Assembly: GCA_965250215.1 (NCBI GenBank)
Contig: CBDFNN010000003.1
Span: forward strand, 62,001-126,000
Source: CBDFNN01 sp965250215
GTDB taxonomy: Bacteria > Bacteroidota > Rhodothermia > Rhodothermales > DATKEJ01
Reading direction: 5' to 3'
DNA: 64,000 nucleotides
Part shown: positions 60,674 through 64,000 of the stretch, piece by piece
Layout of the letters: each line of letters starts with the position of its first letter
How positions within the stretch are numbered: the first letter of the stretch is position 1
Notes under the pieces: generated by a model
Seen by the model: only the letters and a program-made list of their open reading frames with translations
Database searches by the model: none
Told to the model about the DNA's origin: nothing
Translations under genes and position numbers: made by a program

Positions 60674-61774
60674 GTGATTTCTTCTACTGTAATCGATACA
60701 ACTGAAAACTGCCGGTTCTGTCTGATGTGCAGGCATGTTGCCCCCGTTGGGCATGTGACAAACGACGAGACCCTGACGCCTCACGGCATTGCCTTGATGG
60801 TGGCTTCTGAGCGTCGGGACCTCATTGACTGGAATCCGGAGACGGTCCGGGTCATCTATTCCGAACCAGACGCTGGTAATTGCCGTGCGCATTGTGTAAC
60901 GGATCAACCCCTACCCGCTGCGATTGCTGCCGTACGGGCACAACTTACCGCCCTGGAACTGGCACCGCAGGCGGTCTACGATGTACATGAAAAACTCCGC
61001 GAAAATCATTCGCCCTTCGGGAGATCTGCTCCTCAACACGCGAAAAGGCGGGGTAAAGTGGCCTTATTTGTAGGCGACGAAGCGCGCTACCTCTGGCCAT
61101 CTGCTGTAAAAGCGGCCGTGACCTTACTCAAGGCCACAGGAATCAATCCGGTGCTCATTGGTCGTGGACGCAGCAACGGGTATCTGGCCCAGTCGCTGGG
61201 ATTTCCTGAAACAGCCCGTGACCAGGCCCAGTCCATCTTAGATGAACTTGATGCAACTGGTGCTCAGCAGTTGATGGTCTTATCGGCAGGGGACTCGTTT
61301 ACTTTCGGACAGTTGTATGAAGAACGGCTTGATATCGCCTGGCCGACTGACGTGGAGTTGGTCGATTTGGCCTCCTATCTGTCACAACAGATCGAATCGG
61401 GTGGATTGCGTATAAAAAAGAGCCGGAGCAAGAAAGCTATTGCTTATGTAGATCCAACACACGCCGTTCGGGTACCGGATCGCTGGGATGCCACGCGCAG
61501 CCTGACTGCAGCCTTGGTCCCGAGTCCTTTAACAGAATTGTTCTGGCGACGCGATCGTGCCCACCCGGTGGGTAACACAGCTCTCCAGTTTACTCGGCCT
61601 GATATTGCAGAACAGCTGACCCGAGCTCGCTTGGCTGACGCTGTCGAACGAGGAGCCGAACGTCTGGTTTGTGAGGACCCGGCCACACTCTATCATCTCA
61701 ATCAATATGCAGAAGAGTCTGGAGTGGAGGTACAGGGATTATATGAGTGGCTTGCCGAAATGATGAAGGGATAA
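60674..61774 (+). CDS. Fe-S binding protein, GlcF/HdrD-like partner
   Basis: A 366-residue cytoplasmic protein starting with GTG 60674. The N-terminus carries CRFCLMC (Cys13, Cys16, Cys19) followed by HVAPVG, so the usual fourth cysteine of a CxxCxxCxxxCP motif is Ala23. A further C-x3-C pair follows at 70 and 74 (NCRAHC). A large alpha/beta domain with VALFVGDEARYLWPSAVKA and LMVLSAGDSFTFG makes up the remainder. It probably accepts electrons from the FAD oxidase encoded immediately upstream. The family assignment beyond this is weak. Confidence 0.65.
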   Translation: MISSTVIDTTENCRFCLMCRHVAPVGHVTNDETLTPHGIALMVASERRDLIDWNPETVRVIYSEPDAGNCRAHCVTDQPLPAAIAAVRAQLTALELAPQAVYDVHEKLRENHSPFGRSAPQHAKRRGKVALFVGDEARYLWPSAVKAAVTLLKATGINPVLIGRGRSNGYLAQSLGFPETARDQAQSILDELDATGAQQLMVLSAGDSFTFGQLYEERLDIAWPTDVELVDLASYLSQQIESGGLRIKKSRSKKAIAYVDPTHAVRVPDRWDATRSLTAALVPSPLTELFWRRDRAHPVGNTALQFTRPDIAEQLTRARLADAVERGAERLVCEDPATLYHLNQYAEESGVEVQGLYEWLAEMMKG

Positions 61775-61823
61775 AGATCATGATTTGCCTATCAAAAAAC
61801 AGAGTTATTAGGCCCTAACACTC

Positions 61824-63050
61824 ATGCAAAAAACCGTTGTCATTATCGGCACCTTGGACACGAAAGGTCCTGAGATAAAGTACCTTCGAGATCGGCTTCA
61901 AGAACTCGGTTTAAAGACCATCGTCGTCGACTCAGGGATTCTGGGGGAACCGGTTGATATTGTACCTGACATCGACCATGCTGAGGCAGCGAGATATGGC
62001 GGCACAACTATTGAAGCCCTGCAAAATGCGGGAAGCCGCGGCCGGGCGATCCAAGGTATGCGCAAAGGTCTGAGGGTGCTGGCCCGCGACCTGTACGACT
62101 CCGGCAAATTGGACGGCATCGTCAGCATGGGGGGAGCAGAAGGCGCGGTGATGGGAGCAGCGGCCATGATGGTCCTGCCACTTGGGGTCCCCAAAGTGCT
62201 GGTCTCGCCCATTGCATCTGGTCACCACTTCTTTGAGCCGCTGGTGGGTACTAGCGACATGATGGTGGTCCATTCCGTAGTCGACATCCTCGGCCTCAAC
62301 CCGATTGCTTGCACCATTTTCGACAACGTTGCGGCTTCATTAAAGGGCATGGTCGAACATGGTCACGGACTGCCAAAACCAGATCCGTCAGAGAAGTATG
62401 TCGCTATAACGATGCTAGGAAATACAACCAAGTCCGTCATGGCGACTAAAGAGCGTTTGGCGGAGGCGGGCTATGTGGTGGTGATCTTTCATTCAAATGG
62501 TGTTGGTGGCCCGGCGATGGAAGAACTGGCCGAACGTGGTCAGTTTGTAGGTGTCATCGACTTTACGACCAATGAAGTCTATGATCCTTTAGTGGGAGGA
62601 ATTCACGACGGCGGACCCAGGCGATTGACCGTCATCGGGAAACTTGGATTACCGCAAGTGATCGTTCCTGGCTGCATCGATTTCAGCGTTTGGAATGCGG
62701 GCACCGTACCAGAGCATCTAAAGAACCGACCCTTTTACGATCATAATCCCGAATACGTATTGGTTCGTACGAACCATGAAGAGATGATCCAGTTGGGGCA
62801 TATTTTTGCTGAGAAACTCAATCCGGCCACCGGCCCGGTTGTCGTTGCCGTACCTACCCTTGGACTATCGATTCCCAATGTGCCCGACGGCCCGTTTTGG
62901 GATCCACCCGCCGATGCTGCTTATTTGACGGCCTTACAACAAGATCTCAGACCAGACTTTCCGATTCATACCTACGAGCGCCATGTAAACGATCCGGCCT
63001 TCGGACGTGAAGTGGCCGATCTCTTTCTTAAACTAATGAACGAACGATAA
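61824..63050 (+). CDS. Tm-1-like ATP-binding domain protein (UPF0261)
   Basis: A 408-residue protein with the Tm-1/UPF0261 pattern: VVIIGTLDTKGPEIKYL at the N-terminus, then GIVSMGGAEGAVMGAAAMMVLP, KVLVSPIASG and FDNVAASLKGM. The second half has LGNTTKSVMATKERL and VIDFTTNEVYDPLVGGIH. Bacterial members occur with catabolic genes, and the N-terminal domain binds ATP; the reaction is unknown. It lies 3 bp upstream of the creatininase gene. Confidence 0.9.
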   Translation: MQKTVVIIGTLDTKGPEIKYLRDRLQELGLKTIVVDSGILGEPVDIVPDIDHAEAARYGGTTIEALQNAGSRGRAIQGMRKGLRVLARDLYDSGKLDGIVSMGGAEGAVMGAAAMMVLPLGVPKVLVSPIASGHHFFEPLVGTSDMMVVHSVVDILGLNPIACTIFDNVAASLKGMVEHGHGLPKPDPSEKYVAITMLGNTTKSVMATKERLAEAGYVVVIFHSNGVGGPAMEELAERGQFVGVIDFTTNEVYDPLVGGIHDGGPRRLTVIGKLGLPQVIVPGCIDFSVWNAGTVPEHLKNRPFYDHNPEYVLVRTNHEEMIQLGHIFAEKLNPATGPVVVAVPTLGLSIPNVPDGPFWDPPADAAYLTALQQDLRPDFPIHTYERHVNDPAFGREVADLFLKLMNER

Positions 63051-63052
63051 CT

Positions 63053-63979
63053 ATGATTACGTCCCATGCTCACGACTACAGCCATCTATCACATTTGACC
63101 GAAGGCGACGAGGACTTTCGTTCCAAGTTTCTTTCTTGGGATCTCGGCGACCTCACGATGACTGACATCCAAGAGTACCTCAAGCATAAGGACACCATCC
63201 TAGTGCCAGTTGCCAGCCTAGAACAACATGGGCCCCATCTGCCTCTTTACACAGACACGGTCACCGCGGTCCACATGTCGATGCGGGTTGCCCAGATGAT
63301 TGGCGTCTTGCACACCCCCGCGATTTGGATGGGTTACTCGCCCCAACACATGCACGAACCCGGACAAGGTCGCGGTACGATTACTGTTCGCAGTTCCACC
63401 TTACTAGCTGTGATGCATGATGTAGCTCGCAGTCTGATCCACCATGGCTTCAATCGGATCATTTTCATAAATGGCCATGGCTCCAACATTAAAGTCGTTG
63501 ATCCCGTCCTCCGGAAACTCCGCTACGAGACTGGTGCCCTGATTAGCTTCGTCAAACCGTATATGGAGCGTTATACCGGAATCTTGAAAGGCTTGATGGA
63601 AAACCCGCCGGAAGAGACGCCCGGGTGGCATGCCAGCGAATTGGAAACATCCCAGGATTTGGCTTGGCGTGAAGATCTTGTCCGCATGGACCGAGCGGCA
63701 TTCACTAAGGCGCACATACCGGACTTTTTGCCCCGCTCCTTTGAGAAGAAAGACGGGATGCCCGACGTGGAATTTGAAGGATATAGTTACTTTAATTTCC
63801 CGATGGACCATCACGAATTCATCGAGAGCGGTGTGATTGGCAATCCGCTTCGCGCTACTAAAGAAAAGGGCGAAGAAGCCTTCCGTCGCCTATCCGAATA
63901 CGTTGCCCGTGGAGTACTGGAATTGATGACGGTACCGGTAGAGGTACATGACCGGGCCTTTGTCGATCGGGTCATTTAG
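63053..63979 (+). CDS. Creatininase family amidohydrolase
   Basis: A 308-residue zinc/manganese enzyme of the creatininase fold. Metal ligands are visible in LVPVASLEQHGPHLPLYTDT (Glu, His, Asp), FINGHGSN (His) and WHASELETS (His, Glu); the usual HAGEMETS has Ser in place of Gly. Family members open cyclic amides such as creatinine or process peptides. It is the last of the four-gene operon, and the window ends 61 bp beyond its stop. The substrate is probably a cyclic amide made or degraded with the help of the preceding three genes. Confidence 0.9.
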   Translation: MITSHAHDYSHLSHLTEGDEDFRSKFLSWDLGDLTMTDIQEYLKHKDTILVPVASLEQHGPHLPLYTDTVTAVHMSMRVAQMIGVLHTPAIWMGYSPQHMHEPGQGRGTITVRSSTLLAVMHDVARSLIHHGFNRIIFINGHGSNIKVVDPVLRKLRYETGALISFVKPYMERYTGILKGLMENPPEETPGWHASELETSQDLAWREDLVRMDRAAFTKAHIPDFLPRSFEKKDGMPDVEFEGYSYFNFPMDHHEFIESGVIGNPLRATKEKGEEAFRRLSEYVARGVLELMTVPVEVHDRAFVDRVI

Positions 63980-64000
63980 TCGACAGGGAAGAGTCGGAAA

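Overview
The window looks like the genome of a marine-type, aerobic heterotroph of the Bacteroidota/Rhodothermota (FCB) lineage. Three features point there. Two secreted proteins end in type IX secretion sorting domains. The 480-residue DnaA has the FCB-style segments PSQF, LSSDRPP and FGGRDHSTV. Several cell-surface lipoproteins, glycoside hydrolases, a CotH protein and a tricorn-type S41 protease fit such a lifestyle. No rRNA, convincing tRNA, CRISPR array, phage block or complete insertion sequence was seen. Most genes lack clear Shine-Dalgarno sequences, so several starts were set by signal peptides or overlaps.

The left part (1-5.1 kb) holds a pair of haloacid-dehalogenase-family proteins, a lysoplasmalogenase-like membrane protein, a cysteine hydrolase, an aspartoacylase/succinylglutamate desuccinylase and a TPR protein. 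Short 7-8 bp tandem repeats lie between them. The most unusual region is 5.2-10.6 kb: a chromosomal-type dnaA lies directly beside a complete plasmid-style maintenance module. That module has ParA, a small ParB-like partner, a putative centromere/operator, ten 15-bp iterons, a replication initiator protein A and a small XRE regulator. An 8-bp tandem array framed by a perfect 14-bp inverted repeat sits downstream of dnaA. This suggests either a secondary replicon (chromid/megaplasmid) carrying its own dnaA, or a chromosome whose origin region has captured a plasmid origin.

From 10.6 to 37.9 kb the genes are mainly envelope, secreted and catabolic: an outer-membrane barrel, a pectate-lyase-like T9SS protein, an AlkZ-related protein, a TPR-cupin lipoprotein, a membrane-anchored GH3, an FKBP lipoprotein, oxidoreductases, a serine hydrolase, a glycine-rich repeat protein, an MsrA-OsmC antioxidant pair, an amidohydrolase-aldehyde dehydrogenase pair, a cyclase-TPR protein, an MlrC-type M81 protein (with a decayed fragment of a relative 3.8 kb upstream), a second T9SS protein and a GH43-like protein.

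At 38.0-39.9 kb a PadR regulator with a Cys-Cys pair and a flavoprotein with a seven-cysteine tail share a 23-bp promoter motif. They look like a thiol-based, possibly metalloid-responsive, two-gene system. At 40.2-42.8 kb an outer-membrane barrel is encoded with two YceI proteins. From 43 to 52 kb come a Tat-exported sugar isomerase-like protein, a tricorn-like protease, a DUF1080 lipoprotein, a mutarotase(Kelch)-sodium symporter fusion and an N-acetylneuraminate-lyase-like enzyme; the last two suggest sialic acid use. The right end has a SnoaL-like and an ABM protein, a D-aminoacylase-like lipoprotein, a lone Ras-like GTPase, a CXXCH lipoprotein, a CotH lipoprotein, and a four-gene operon (FAD oxidase, Fe-S protein, Tm-1-like protein, creatininase) that probably degrades an unidentified small molecule. 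All functional calls come from reading sequence motifs; no database search was possible.
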